Assembly (NCBI RefSeq): GCF_029626155.1
Contig: NZ_JARUBL010000001.1
Location: 6,414,501-6,478,500 of the forward strand
Source: Solwaraspora sp. WMMD1047
GTDB lineage: Bacteria; Actinomycetota; Actinomycetes; Mycobacteriales; Micromonosporaceae
DNA length: 64,000 bases
Direction: 5' to 3'
Both the position numbers and the translations under genes were made by a program. Under the pieces are notes generated by a model, which searched no databases, was not told where the DNA came from, and saw only the letters and a program-made list of their open reading frames with translations. Below, piece by piece: positions 48,201-57,559 of this stretch (positions within the stretch are counted from its first letter, which is position 1; every line of letters begins with the position of its first letter).

Positions 48201-49106
48201 TCACCAGGGGCCGAAGGCGCGGTCGCCGTTCGCGGAGATCGCCGCGCAGAGAGTCGCCAGGTCGGTACCGGTCGTCTCGGCCAGCGACCGGACGGTCAGC
48301 GGGATCAGGTACGAGGCGTTCGGCCGGCCCCGGTGCGGCATCGGGGTCAGGTAGGGCGCGTCCGTCTCGACGAGCAGCTGCTCTGGCGGGGTCACCCGGG
48401 CCGCCGCCCGCAGGGCACCGGCGTTGCCGAAGGTCACCGTGCCGGCGAAACTGAGCAGATAACCCCGGCGTACGCACTCGGCGGCGAACACCTCGTCGCC
48501 GGAGAAGCAGTGCAGCACCACCGTCTCCGGGGCACCCTCCTCGTCGAGGATCCGCAGCACCTCGGCGTGCGCGTCCCGGTCGTGGATGACGAGCGCCTTG
48601 CCGTACCGCTTGGCGATCGCGATGTGCGCGCGGAAACTCGCCTCCTGAGCGGCCCGCCCCTGCTCACCGGTGCGGAAGAAGTCCATCCCGGTCTCGCCGA
48701 TGCCGCGGACCCGGTCCGCGCCGGCCAACGCCTCGATCTCCCGCAGCGCCTCGTCCAGGTCGGCCAGGCGCGGCGCCTCGTTCGGATGCAGCGCGACGGT
48801 GGCCAGCACCGCCGGCTCCCGGCCGGCCAGCTCCGCGCCCCACCGGGACGAGTCCAGGTCCACCCCGACCTGGACCAGCCGGTCCACGCCCGCCCGGGCG
48901 GCCAGCTCGACCGCCGCGGCCACCGGGTCGGCCGGTACGTCCAGGCCGGAATCGCCACCCAGTTCGGCGCCGCCGGTCTCGGAGATGGTCAGGTCGAGGT
49001 GGGTGTGGCTGTCGAGCACCGGCAGCGGAAGCGGCTCGGGCAACGGTGGGAACTGGCCCGCCCGGCGCGCGGCGCGCTCCCGGCGGGACCCGGTCTGCTC
49101 AGTCAT
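48201..49106 (-). CDS. tatD: TatD-family metal-dependent DNase
   Basis: 301 residues of the amidohydrolase fold. Metal ligands: DSHTHLDL near residue 32, the GETGMDFFR Glu, VIHDRDAHAEVL His, VLHCFSGD His and LLVETDAPYLTP Asp. TatD proteins are 3'-5' DNases. The usual next gene, metG, lies about 6.5 kb away here, because an accessory segment sits between them. Confidence 0.95.
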   Translation of the reverse strand: MTEQTGSRRERAARRAGQFPPLPEPLPLPVLDSHTHLDLTISETGGAELGGDSGLDVPADPVAAAVELAARAGVDRLVQVGVDLDSSRWGAELAGREPAVLATVALHPNEAPRLADLDEALREIEALAGADRVRGIGETGMDFFRTGEQGRAAQEASFRAHIAIAKRYGKALVIHDRDAHAEVLRILDEEGAPETVVLHCFSGDEVFAAECVRRGYLLSFAGTVTFGNAGALRAAARVTPPEQLLVETDAPYLTPMPHRGRPNASYLIPLTVRSLAETTGTDLATLCAAISANGDRAFGPW

Positions 49107-49223
49107 CGCCCGACAGCATCACACATCTGATCACCGGCCGGGACGGGATATCCGCCGAGGCGACGCGTACCGCTGCCAGTCGGTAACCCGCCGTTCACCC
49201 GGGCGGAATCGAACGTCCCTATC

Positions 49224-50486
49224 GTGATCCCGGTGAGCGTTGCCCCGCAGGCCCGCGGCGTGTCCGAGGCGTCAGCCGGGCTGCACGTGACGTACGACGG
49301 CGTCACCCACCCGGCGGAGGAGATCGCCCGCGGGTCCGCGTACGAGATCTTCAGTGACCGGCAGCAGGACGGCTTCCTGCCGGACACCCGGCCCGGCGCC
49401 CGCTACCCGTGGCACCGCTTCGTGCACGCCAGCGAGATCGGCGCCGTGCACCTACCGGCCGGGGCCAGCGGCCCGGCGGACGGCGACGCCCCGCTGATGG
49501 CTCCGCTCAGCCGGACCCGGACCTGGGCCGACATCCACCAGCTCAGCCAGAGCCCGGTGAACGCCGGGGACCCGGTCCTGACCACGGTCCGGCGGTCGGC
49601 GGTCATCGCCCGGGGCACCCAACTGGTCAAGGTCCTCTCCGCCCGGCAGTTCGCCGGCCATCTGGAGGGCTGGCTGCCGGCCGGCTTCTGCTACCGCGAA
49701 CACGACGTGGCCCACCTGCGTACCCCGGCCGACCTGGCGGTGCTGCGGACCGACGTGGACGCCAACCGGGGCGTGCCGGAGGTGACCTTCGTGCTGCGCT
49801 GGCGCGCGATCGACCCGGTCGACTACGACGCGCCGATCGGCGACCGCTACCGCGGCCTGATGGCGATGCCGCCGCACTACCGGATCGGCCCGCCGGTGCT
49901 CGGCACCGGGTTCACCCCGAGCGGCCGGCACCTGATCCCCGAGTTCGTCACCCGCGACCTGGCCGACCTGCCGATGCCGACGAACGCGGCCCTGCTGGCG
50001 TACCCGCCGGACGGCGAGGAGGTCCTGCTCTTCAGCTACCAGGCCGAGCAGCGGGGCTGGCTGCGGATGGTCGGCCCCCGCTGGCGCCACCTGCTGGACG
50101 CGGTGCCGGGCATCGCCCGCGACCAGGAGTACGTCCCGATCGGGACCCGCGGCAGCACCACCCGGCTGGTCGGCGGCTATCAAGGCCAGGAGTACGAGGC
50201 GCTCGCCGACCCACCCGACGGCTTCCGGGTGCTGGCGATGACAAGGGCGGCCCGATACCCGGTCGAGACCCTCAGCCGACGCGCCCGGTACGTGACCTGG
50301 CGGGGGGCCGACTGCCTGGTGCTGCGCGAGGAGTCGGGCTGGCTGCGGCTGCGGCTGCGCCGCCCGGACCCGGACAGCGTCACCGATCTCGGCGCGCAGT
50401 GCCTCGAACGCGGCGTGTACGAGGTGTGGGCGCCCGGCAACGAGGTGGCCGACGACCGCTGGCTGGACGTGAACTACCGGATCTAG
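49224..50486 (+). CDS. Unrecognised 420-residue protein
   Basis: I do not recognise a family. The protein has no signal peptide or membrane segment. GLHVTYDGVTHPAEEIARGS (near residue 18) and TTRLVGGYQGQEYEALADPP (near 312) may start two related beta-rich units, and each is followed by a RYPW/ARYPVET segment, so an internal duplication is possible. GTG 49224 or GTG 49233 starts it, with no strong ribosome site. It is the first gene of the accessory segment after tatD. Confidence 0.6.
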   Translation: MIPVSVAPQARGVSEASAGLHVTYDGVTHPAEEIARGSAYEIFSDRQQDGFLPDTRPGARYPWHRFVHASEIGAVHLPAGASGPADGDAPLMAPLSRTRTWADIHQLSQSPVNAGDPVLTTVRRSAVIARGTQLVKVLSARQFAGHLEGWLPAGFCYREHDVAHLRTPADLAVLRTDVDANRGVPEVTFVLRWRAIDPVDYDAPIGDRYRGLMAMPPHYRIGPPVLGTGFTPSGRHLIPEFVTRDLADLPMPTNAALLAYPPDGEEVLLFSYQAEQRGWLRMVGPRWRHLLDAVPGIARDQEYVPIGTRGSTTRLVGGYQGQEYEALADPPDGFRVLAMTRAARYPVETLSRRARYVTWRGADCLVLREESGWLRLRLRRPDPDSVTDLGAQCLERGVYEVWAPGNEVADDRWLDVNYRI

Positions 50487-50610
50487 TCGGTCCCGCTCCA
50501 CCCGTCGGCCCACCAACGACCAGTACTGTCAGCTTGGCGACTCGATACTCCCGTCCAGGTGGACGGCTTGACAGGGTTCAGCGTCCACTCGGGCCGATCT
50601 GGGGAGCGCC

Positions 50611-52659
50611 GTGAAAGCCAGCGAAACGACTCTGAAGAGCCTCCTTCAGGGGGAGCGCCAGTACGTCGTACCGCTGTACCAGCGGCGTTACAGCTGGCAG
50701 AAGCAGCATCTCCGGCAACTGTGGAGCGACCTCACCGGCCTGGTCGATACCCCGGGCTCGTCCACCCATTTCCTCGGCTCGGTCGTCCTGGCTCCCAACC
50801 CGACGAACACTCCCGCGGGTGTCCAGCGCTGGCTTGTCGTCGATGGCCAGCAACGGTTGACCACGTTGAGCATCCTGTTGTGCGCCATCCGGGACCATGT
50901 GCGAGAGAGTGACCCTCAGGCAGCCGCCCGGATCGATGATCTGTACCTGATCAACAAGTACGCACCGGCGGATGAACGTTACACATTACTGCCGACCCAG
51001 GCCGACCGTACATCATGGATCTCTCTCGTCGAGTCCGCGCCCGAAGCAGGTGGCGAGGACCGCATTGGCGAGGCGTACCGCTTCTTCCGGTCGGCGCTGA
51101 TTCAGGCTGACGACCCGGAGGACCCGCACGATATCGCCCGGATCGAGCAGGCCATCGCCGCCCGACTGAGCATCGTCGAGATCGCCGCCCACATCGACGA
51201 CAACGTCTACCGCATCTTCGAGTCGCTGAATCACACCGGCCTGCGCCTGACCCAGGCCGACCTGCTACGGAACTACCTCTTCATGCGGCTGACGAGCCGA
51301 GCCGAGCATGTCTACCAGTTCCAGTGGTTGCCGCTGCAGGAACTACTGACGGACAAGCAGCTCGAACAGCTGATCTGGCTCGACCTCGTGCTGCGAGGCG
51401 ACGACAGGGCAACACAGGAGTCGATCTACCACGCCCAACAGCAACGTCTCCAGCAGTTCCGGGAGGAGGCGGAGATAGAGCAGTGGATCGTCGATCTGCA
51501 TCTCAAGGCTCGGCTGTTCCGCCGGATCGTGCAGCCGCAGTCGGAGCCAGACGGCTCGCTCCGCGTTGCGCTCGACCGACTGGACAGATGGGGTGCGAAC
51601 GTCGTCCATCCCATCGCGCTGCACGTCCTGCTGGCCCAGGACAGTGGTCGGTTGACCGCCGGTGAGGCCGCGGCCTCACTGCGGGTCGTCGAGAGCTACC
51701 TGGTGAGACGCATGATCGTGGGCATCGCCAGCACCGGGAGCAACCGGGTCCTGATGTCTCTGGTGAAGGAGCTCGGCAGCGCCGTACCGTCGGCGCAGGC
51801 GATCACCCGGGTGCTGTCCGGTCCCCGGCGGCGCTTTCCGACAGATCAGCTCGTCCGGGATGCCGTCCTCACCAACCCGTTCTACTGGACCGGCCGGGGT
51901 CCCCAGCGTTCGTACGTCCTGCGCTGCCTTGAGGAGGACTACCGGCACGGCGAGCCACTCGACTTCGCGCAGTCGAAACTAACCATCGAGCACGTCCTAC
52001 CGCAGTCACCCACCCCGGAGTGGCTCGCCATGCTCGAACTGGACCTCGAACCCGACGAGACTCCGGAAGACGTGCACAGTTCGCTGGTACACACACTCGG
52101 CAATCTAAGCCTCACCGCCTACAACGCGAAGCTGGCGAACGACGGGTTCGTCGCCAAGCAGAAGATCCTGGCGGACAGCGGGCTGGCGATGAATCGGGAG
52201 ATCGCCGCTGCGCCGCAATGGAGTCGCTTGGAGATCCATCGGAGGGGCCGCGAGCTGGCTGACCGGATCGTACGGATCTGGCCGGGTCCGGACGAAAACG
52301 CCCGGGCGCTGCCCGTCTCACCCAGATGGGCGATCATGACTCAGGTCCTGGCCTCGATTCCATCCGGCCGCTGGACCAGCTACTCGGACGTGGCCGAGGT
52401 CATCGGAACCCACCATCGGGCTGTGGCGGGGCGTCTGGCGTCTGTCACGATGCCGAACGGGCACCGGGTACTCAAGATCCACGGAACCGTGTCGCCGGAC
52501 TTCCGGTGGCCCGATCCGCAGCGCACCGAGGACCCCCGGCTGGTTCTGGAGTCCGAAGGGATCCGATTCGACGAGTGGGGACAGGCATCAGCAGCCCAGC
52601 GGATGACCGCTCACGAGCTCGCCCAGCTGATCGATCTAGACACGGACCCGGAGGAGTAG
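50611..52659 (+). CDS. DUF262-DUF1524 restriction-like protein with C-terminal alkyltransferase-like domain
   Basis: 682 residues. DUF262 (GmrS-like): YVVPLYQRRYSWQKQHLRQL near residue 19 and the hallmark VVDGQQRLTTL (DGQQR at 78-82). DUF1524 HNH-type nuclease (GmrD-like): TIEHVLPQ with His461, LGNLSL with Asn498, then YNAKL. Residues 570-655 match the DNA-binding domain of O6-alkylguanine transferases: WTSYSDVAEVIG, the Arg-finger region HHRAVAGRL (Arg603), and MPNGHRVLKIHG where PCHRV is expected. The acceptor Cys is replaced, so this is an alkyltransferase-like (ATL) sensor. It probably recognises modified bases and cuts such DNA. The GC content is lower than in the neighbours. Confidence 0.88.
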   Translation: MKASETTLKSLLQGERQYVVPLYQRRYSWQKQHLRQLWSDLTGLVDTPGSSTHFLGSVVLAPNPTNTPAGVQRWLVVDGQQRLTTLSILLCAIRDHVRESDPQAAARIDDLYLINKYAPADERYTLLPTQADRTSWISLVESAPEAGGEDRIGEAYRFFRSALIQADDPEDPHDIARIEQAIAARLSIVEIAAHIDDNVYRIFESLNHTGLRLTQADLLRNYLFMRLTSRAEHVYQFQWLPLQELLTDKQLEQLIWLDLVLRGDDRATQESIYHAQQQRLQQFREEAEIEQWIVDLHLKARLFRRIVQPQSEPDGSLRVALDRLDRWGANVVHPIALHVLLAQDSGRLTAGEAAASLRVVESYLVRRMIVGIASTGSNRVLMSLVKELGSAVPSAQAITRVLSGPRRRFPTDQLVRDAVLTNPFYWTGRGPQRSYVLRCLEEDYRHGEPLDFAQSKLTIEHVLPQSPTPEWLAMLELDLEPDETPEDVHSSLVHTLGNLSLTAYNAKLANDGFVAKQKILADSGLAMNREIAAAPQWSRLEIHRRGRELADRIVRIWPGPDENARALPVSPRWAIMTQVLASIPSGRWTSYSDVAEVIGTHHRAVAGRLASVTMPNGHRVLKIHGTVSPDFRWPDPQRTEDPRLVLESEGIRFDEWGQASAAQRMTAHELAQLIDLDTDPEE

Positions 52660-52774
52660 CGGGTCAGCCGGTCCATACCGAGGCCGGGCTGGAAGTCCGT
52701 CCCTGCCCGGACCCGGGTGATCGAGAACCACCTCGGTCCGTGCGACGGAACCAGCGCCGGGGGATCATGCTGGC

Positions 52775-53290
52775 ATGGGTTGGAACACCTCGGCGCTGTT
52801 CGTGAGCGAGCGGCCGGCCTCGGATCTGCTGCGGTTGCTCCCCGACGACGTGCTCTGCGTGCCGACCGACGAGGAGGTCCCGGCCGACCAGGCGACGGCG
52901 AACCTGCCCGGCGGCCGGATCTACCTCGCCGACGGGGACTACTGGAGTCAGCTCTGGGACCCGGACCTGCGGTTCGTGCCGGGCACCGAGAAGGTGGTGG
53001 AGGAGGGTCCGCGCCGGCTCGACGGCAGCCGCCTGTTGGCGGTGGTCTTCAGCAGCGTCGCCAGCATCTACGGATTCTGGGTGCACGACGACGGCGAACT
53101 GGTCCGGCGGGCCATCTTCCAGCACGGCGAGCCGATCGACGAGGTCGGCGAGCCGCTGCCGTTCGAGTCGTCGATCGAGGTGCCGAGCTGGGGGCACGAC
53201 GAGAACTTCGTCTGGTCGGTGATCCGGGAGATCACCGGCCAGGACTACGACCCGGACCAGCGGTACGCCGTCCACCTGGTCGAGCCGTAG
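52775..53290 (+). CDS. Unrecognised 171-residue protein
   Basis: A soluble acidic protein that opens MGWNTSALFVSERPASDLLR and contains LLAVVFSSVASIYGFWVHDD and GEPLPFESSIEVPSWGHDEN. I cannot name the family with confidence. The layout recalls small immunity-type or DUF6928-like proteins, but this is only an impression. It lies just downstream of the restriction-like gene (115 bp) on the same strand. Confidence 0.6.
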   Translation: MGWNTSALFVSERPASDLLRLLPDDVLCVPTDEEVPADQATANLPGGRIYLADGDYWSQLWDPDLRFVPGTEKVVEEGPRRLDGSRLLAVVFSSVASIYGFWVHDDGELVRRAIFQHGEPIDEVGEPLPFESSIEVPSWGHDENFVWSVIREITGQDYDPDQRYAVHLVEP

Positions 53291-53455
53291 GACCAGCGAC
53301 AGCGTCGCACACCCAACGCGCCGCGTAGTTTCATCCAGCGCTCGCCATGCACGTTTGCCCGGAGCCATCCGCGCCTTCACCCCAGAAGTTGCCGACAGCG
53401 GCCCTGAACGACGGAACCCGGACCACGACGGCCCGGGTTCCTGGTGACCCTGGGG

Positions 53456-53638
53456 CTACTTGACGGCCTGGACGAACGCGGACCACGCGGCCGGCCCGAA
53501 GGTCAGCGCCGGACCGGTCTGGTCCTTGCTGTCGCGGACCAGCACGCGACCCGGGACGTTGTCAGCAACCTCAACACAGTTGCCGCTTGCTCCGTTGGAT
53601 CGGGACGACTTCCGCCACGTCGGCTCATTCGCGTTCAT
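53456..53638 (-). CDS. DUF397 protein
   Basis: 60 residues: MNANEPTWRKSSRSNGASGN, then CVEVADNVPGRVLVRDSKDQ and TFGPAAWSAFVQAVK, the complete DUF397 pattern. The ATG overlaps the XRE/DUF5753 gene by 14 nt, so it is translationally coupled. Close to the orphan at 11726 (VLVRDSKD identical), so the two pairs are related. Confidence 0.92.
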   Translation of the reverse strand: MNANEPTWRKSSRSNGASGNCVEVADNVPGRVLVRDSKDQTGPALTFGPAAWSAFVQAVK

Positions 53639-54398
53639 CGATCATCCTTAAGATCAGGTCGCGGGACTGCGGGATGTTGAGCGCGCAGCCTTCGATAGCG
53701 GTCAAGGCTAGCTCTAGCTCGCCCGTCTCCGCGGCGTCAACGGCCGTGCGCCCCCTGAGCTGATCATCCAGGTAGGCCACCCGTCGACCGTCAGGCAGGG
53801 TGGCCATGCTGATGGGTCCGGCGAGACCAGCGTGAAAGCCAACGCTCCGAGGCAAGACCCGTAACTGAACGTTCGGCCGGTGACCGAGATCAGCCAGGCG
53901 CCCGAGCATCGGCTTCATGATTTCGCGTGCGCCCATGTCCAGGGCAGCCTCAGCCATCACGGCTGCAATCGTGGCCGGCGGGTCTCGCTCAAGCACTGCT
54001 GCTTGCCTGGCCATTCGTGTGGACACGAGGTCATCCACTTTTTGCGCGTTCGCTGGTGTGGCTTCGAAGATGGCGCGCGCGTACTCCTCGGTCTGCAGCA
54101 GCCCGGGAACCACGAGCGGTTCCCATGAACGCAGCAGTACGGCCCGGCGCTCGTGATCGCGCCATGAGCGCAACCACGGCCGGCGGTCGCCTCGCATCTC
54201 CGCCGACAGCTTTTGTATCTGGTCACCGGACCCGAGGGCCAGATCGAGCGCCTTAGCGGTTTCGTCTTGTGGCACCAGTCGGGCCGTTTCGAAGCTGGTG
54301 ATCAAGGACTTGGAGACACCGACGGCTTTCGCAAGCTGTTGCTGATTCCACCTACGAACGAGCCGTAGTCTGCGTAGCTCGCCGGGAAGGTCATTCAC
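53625..54398 (-). CDS. XRE-family regulator with DUF5753
   Basis: 257 residues. The HTH is at residues about 5-55 (ELRRLRLVRRWNQQQLAKAV, GVSKSLITSFETAR). DUF5753 follows: RRAVLLRSWEPLVVPGLLQT, EEYARAIFEATPAN, and further VQLRVLPRSVGFHAGLAGPI. The GTG at 54396-54398 has a GGGGGA site; the longer frame to 54437 is unlikely. It forms a pair with the DUF397 gene, Scr1/Scr2-like, intact in contrast with the pair broken by the IS element. Confidence 0.92.
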   Translation of the reverse strand: MNDLPGELRRLRLVRRWNQQQLAKAVGVSKSLITSFETARLVPQDETAKALDLALGSGDQIQKLSAEMRGDRRPWLRSWRDHERRAVLLRSWEPLVVPGLLQTEEYARAIFEATPANAQKVDDLVSTRMARQAAVLERDPPATIAAVMAEAALDMGAREIMKPMLGRLADLGHRPNVQLRVLPRSVGFHAGLAGPISMATLPDGRRVAYLDDQLRGRTAVDAAETGELELALTAIEGCALNIPQSRDLILRMIDERE

Positions 54399-54833
54399 GT
54401 TTATCCCCCCTGGTGAATTTGGTGTCCGCACTCTCAACTGTGTTCATCTTTCGCTTCCCCCGTCCCGTCGTCCAGGGTGGATCTCAGGCGCACGGCGAGG
54501 GATTCGTGAAGGGGGTCCCGGCGCGGCCGATCAACCACAGGATGCGATCGGTCGTGAGAACCGTCGCGCCACTCGGAACCCGTCGCCACGTCTCGGCGGG
54601 AACCGGGGCCGAGGAAAGCCCTGGGGCGGGGCGCAACCGTGATCGCCGCGCTCCCGGGGTCACCTCTGGTGCAGTGAGGGGAGCCCCGAAGGGCAGCGAG
54701 TGAACACGCTGCCCCCCGAGGGGCGCCCGGTGCCCGGGGTTTGTCATATCGCCAACCGACCCCCCTACCCCGGGCGCCGGGTCTCCCGACCACGGACCGC
54801 GACCCACCGACCCCGACCGGGAGGTAGCCGCAC
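54399..54833. other. 435-bp divergent intergenic region, no gene supported
   Basis: It lies between the XRE gene (minus) and the 187-residue gene (plus) and must hold both promoters. Open frames exist on both strands but none has a ribosome site or a protein-like composition. The first bases upstream of the XRE gene are AT-richer than elsewhere. Nothing more is seen. Confidence 0.5.
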
Positions 54834-55397
54834 ATGGGAACGACGGACGACGAACCAAGCCCCGGCCCCGAGCGGGGCCGGCGACGGCCCTGGACACCGA
54901 TCAACGGCCGGCGCATCGGTGGCCACTTCGACACCCCGGGGCGACCCCGCCTCGAATGGATCGACACCGGGAGCGGCGCCGGGATCGAAGTCACCCCGGA
55001 AGACGCGGACCTGTACCGGTGGAGGATTCCCCCGTTTCCGACCGGGACCCTGTCCGGCGGTTGGGGTCCGCCGATGGGTTTGGGCGGCTGTCTGGAGTCC
55101 GGGAACGAGACGCCCCGGATAATCCCCGACTACATCAACCCGGATCGGCCGGCGCCCCCCGTGGGGCCGGACAACGGGCCGGCCGTCATGCCGAACGCGA
55201 TCCCGCCGGGTGCGCAGGCGGACACGCTCCGGCAGTTGCTCCAGTTGCACGAGCCACGCGACGAGAACACTTGCCAGTGCGGCCTACTCCTCGGCGAGGA
55301 GACCGGGCTGTGCTGGTACGGCCGGCGGGCGCAACGGGCACTCTTCGAGCTAACCCTCGACCACCGGTCCGAAGACCCGGACGACCCGGACGTGTAA
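54834..55397 (+). CDS. Unrecognised 187-residue Pro/Gly-rich protein
   Basis: A hydrophilic protein with many Pro, Gly and Asp residues, no signal peptide or membrane segment. The N-terminus MGTTDDEPSPGPERGRRRPW and the middle RIPPFPTGTLSGGWGPPMGL are low in predicted structure; the C-terminal part TCQCGLLLGEETGLCWYGRR, with three Cys, could bind metal. A GGGAGGTAG ribosome site precedes the ATG. The function is unknown; it is the last gene of the accessory segment. Confidence 0.6.
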   Translation: MGTTDDEPSPGPERGRRRPWTPINGRRIGGHFDTPGRPRLEWIDTGSGAGIEVTPEDADLYRWRIPPFPTGTLSGGWGPPMGLGGCLESGNETPRIIPDYINPDRPAPPVGPDNGPAVMPNAIPPGAQADTLRQLLQLHEPRDENTCQCGLLLGEETGLCWYGRRAQRALFELTLDHRSEDPDDPDV

Positions 55398-55413
55398 ACG
55401 CCGCGATCCCCTC

Positions 55414-55474
55414 GATGATCTGAGCACTACTGCTGTTAAACGTCACCGATAACAGCAGTAGTGCTCAGATCATC
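55414..55474. terminator. 25-bp perfect inverted repeat, likely bidirectional terminator
   Basis: The arms 55414-55438 and 55450-55474 are perfect complements (GATGATCTGAGC... on the left, ...GCTCAGATCATC on the right) with an 11-nt loop. It begins 17 bp after the stop of the 187-residue gene. The arms are AT-richer than the surroundings and have no T-run. A terminator role is likely from its place; it may also mark the edge of the accessory segment. Confidence 0.7.
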
Positions 55475-55544
55475 AACGGCTCGACGCGCGACACCGGCCA
55501 CGCACCCGGTCGCTGTCGGTCGGGTAGGGCTACCGCTGCCCTCC

Positions 55545-55590
55545 AAGGGGACGCAGACCACACGGCCGGTCCGAAGGTCAGCGACGCATT
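55545..55590 (-). pseudogene. DUF397 gene remnant
   Basis: On the minus strand this stretch reads NASLTFGPAVWSAS, matching the closing ALTFGPAAWSAF motif of DUF397 proteins. At the DNA level GGCCGGTCCGAAGGTCAGCG closely matches the end of the DUF397 gene at 53480-53515. Upstream coding sequence is lost. It lies between the inverted repeat and metG, so a former DUF397 gene seems to have stood at this edge. Confidence 0.7.
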
Positions 55591-55630
55591 CCCGCCCCGG
55601 CCGGCACCACCCGCACGTGCACGTACGGGC

Positions 55631-57433
55631 TTAGCCCGCCAGGCGGGCCAGCTCCTCCTCGACGATCGACGGGTCGAGCTTGCGGAAGACCGGCTTCGGC
55701 GGGGCCAGCGCCGTACCGGCCACGATCGGCACCGACTCCCAGCGCGCCCCGAGCGTGTAGTCGCCGGTCAGCACCGGATAGGACGGTCCGGCGTCCAGGT
55801 CGTCCACCTCCACGATCGACGGCATCGGAGCGTGTACGCCGGTCCCGCCGAGCAGCTCGTGGACCTTCTGCGCGGAGTGCGGCAGGAACGGGGTCAGCAG
55901 CGTGTTCGCGTCGCTGACCACCTGCAGGGCGACGTGCAGGATGGTGCCCATCCGGGGCTTGTCGGCCGCGTCCTTGAGCTTCCACGGCGCCTGGTCGGAC
56001 AGGTAGCGGTTGGCCTCGGCCACCACCCGCATCGCCTCCCCGATCGCCTGCTTCTGCCGGTGCTTCTCGATCAGCTCGCCGACCGCGCCGAAGCCGGCCC
56101 GGGCGGTGGCCAGCAGCGCCTGGTCCGCCTCGGTCAGGCCGGCGGGGTCGATCGGCGGGATCGCGCCGAAGTTCTTCGCGGCCATCGAGATCGACCGGTT
56201 GACCAGGTTGCCCCAGCCGGCGACCAGTTCGTCGTTGTTGCGGCGCAGGAACTCGGCCCAGGTGAAGTCGGTGTCCTGGTTCTCCGGGCCGGCGACGGCG
56301 ATGAAGTAGCGCAGCGCGTCGGCGTCGTACCGGGAGAGGAAGTCCCGGACGTAGATCACCACCTGCCGGGAGGAGGAGAACTTGCGTCCCTCCATGGTGA
56401 GGAACTCGCTGGAGACCACCTCGGTCGGCAGGTTCAACCGGCCGAGGTCGCCGGGCTGGCCGTCGTGGTCGCCCTCGCCCGAGTAGCCGAGCAGCAGGGC
56501 GGGCCAGATCACCGAGTGGAAGACGATGTTGTCCTTGCCCATGAAGTAGAAGCCCGGGGCGTCCTTGCCCTCGGCGTCCGCCGCCCACCAGCGCCGCCAG
56601 GCCTCCGGGTCGCCGGAGCGGCGGGCCCACTCGATGGAGGCGGAGAGGTAGCCGATCACCGCGTCGAACCAGACGTAGATCCGCTTGTCGGGCCGCTCCA
56701 CCCAGCCGTCGAGCGGGATCGGCACCCCCCAGTCCAGGTCCCGGGTGATGGCCCGGGGCTGCAGGTCGTCGAGGAGGTTCTTCGAGAACCGCAGCACGTT
56801 GGGTCGCCAGCCCTGCCGACTGTCCAGCCAGGTCCGTAGGGCGCCGGCCAGGGCGGGCAGGTCCAGAAAGAAGTGTTCGGTCTCGACGAACTTCGGGGTC
56901 TCACCGTTGATCTTCGACCGGGGGTTGATCAGGTCGATCGGGTCGAGCTGGTTGCCGCAGTTGTCGCACTGGTCGCCGCGGGCGCTGTCGTACCCGCAGA
57001 TCGGGCAGGTGCCCTCGATGTAGCGGTCGGGCAGGGTGCGCCCGGTGGACGGGGAGATCGCGCCCATTGTCACCTTCGGCACGATGTAGCCGTTGCGGTA
57101 CATCCCCTCGAACAGCTCCTGCACCACCCGGTAGTGGTTGCCGGTGGTGGTCCGGGTGAAGAGGTCGTACGAGAGGCCGAGCCCGTGCAGGTCCTCGACG
57201 ATCACCCGGTTGTACCGGTCGGCCAGCTCGCGCGGCTTGAGCCCTTCCTTGTCGGCCTGCACCTGGATGGGAGTGCCGTGCTCGTCGGTGCCGGAGACCA
57301 TGAGCACGTCGTGGCCGGCCATCCGCATGTAGCGGCTGAAAACGTCGGCGGGCACTCCGAAGCCGGAGACGTGGCCGATGTGGCGCGGACCGTTGGCGTA
57401 CGGCCAGGCGACCGCCGCGAGAACGTGACTCAT
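55631..57433 (-). CDS. metG: Methionyl-tRNA synthetase
   Basis: 600-residue class I synthetase. The HIGH-like site is [16 protein letters not shown] near residue 15; the zinc knuckle [18 protein letters not shown] is in the connective domain; the KMSKS-equivalent is [17 protein letters not shown] 57431-57433 ([15 protein letters not shown]) is the start; a TTG three codons upstream is unlikely. It normally neighbours tatD and rsmI. Confidence 0.96.
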   Translation of the reverse strand: MSHVLAAVAWPYANGPRHIGHVSGFGVPADVFSRYMRMAGHDVLMVSGTDEHGTPIQVQADKEGLKPRELADRYNRVIVEDLHGLGLSYDLFTRTTTGNHYRVVQELFEGMYRNGYIVPKVTMGAISPSTGRTLPDRYIEGTCPICGYDSARGDQCDNCGNQLDPIDLINPRSKINGETPKFVETEHFFLDLPALAGALRTWLDSRQGWRPNVLRFSKNLLDDLQPRAITRDLDWGVPIPLDGWVERPDKRIYVWFDAVIGYLSASIEWARRSGDPEAWRRWWAADAEGKDAPGFYFMGKDNIVFHSVIWPALLLGYSGEGDHDGQPGDLGRLNLPTEVVSSEFLTMEGRKFSSSRQVVIYVRDFLSRYDADALRYFIAVAGPENQDTDFTWAEFLRRNNDELVAGWGNLVNRSISMAAKNFGAIPPIDPAGLTEADQALLATARAGFGAVGELIEKHRQKQAIGEAMRVVAEANRYLSDQAPWKLKDAADKPRMGTILHVALQVVSDANTLLTPFLPHSAQKVHELLGGTGVHAPMPSIVEVDDLDAGPSYPVLTGDYTLGARWESVPIVAGTALAPPKPVFRKLDPSIVEEELARLAG

Positions 57434-57559
57434 GGAGAGCAAGCCTAGTGACCGTGGCCGGGAGCCTGCGACGCAATAGCCCCCATCCGATCATCCGGAC
57501 GATTTCCCGCCCGACACGCCATCGCGCTGCGTTGCCATTCTCGTCACTCGTTGTCAAAT

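Noticed and set aside
53291-53455. Small gene in the spacer after the 171-residue protein
   Set aside because: No start with a ribosome site and no coding character seen.
54434-54994. 186-codon minus-strand frame in the gap
   Set aside because: No ribosome site, low-complexity Gly/Arg/Pro composition, overlaps the next gene's start.
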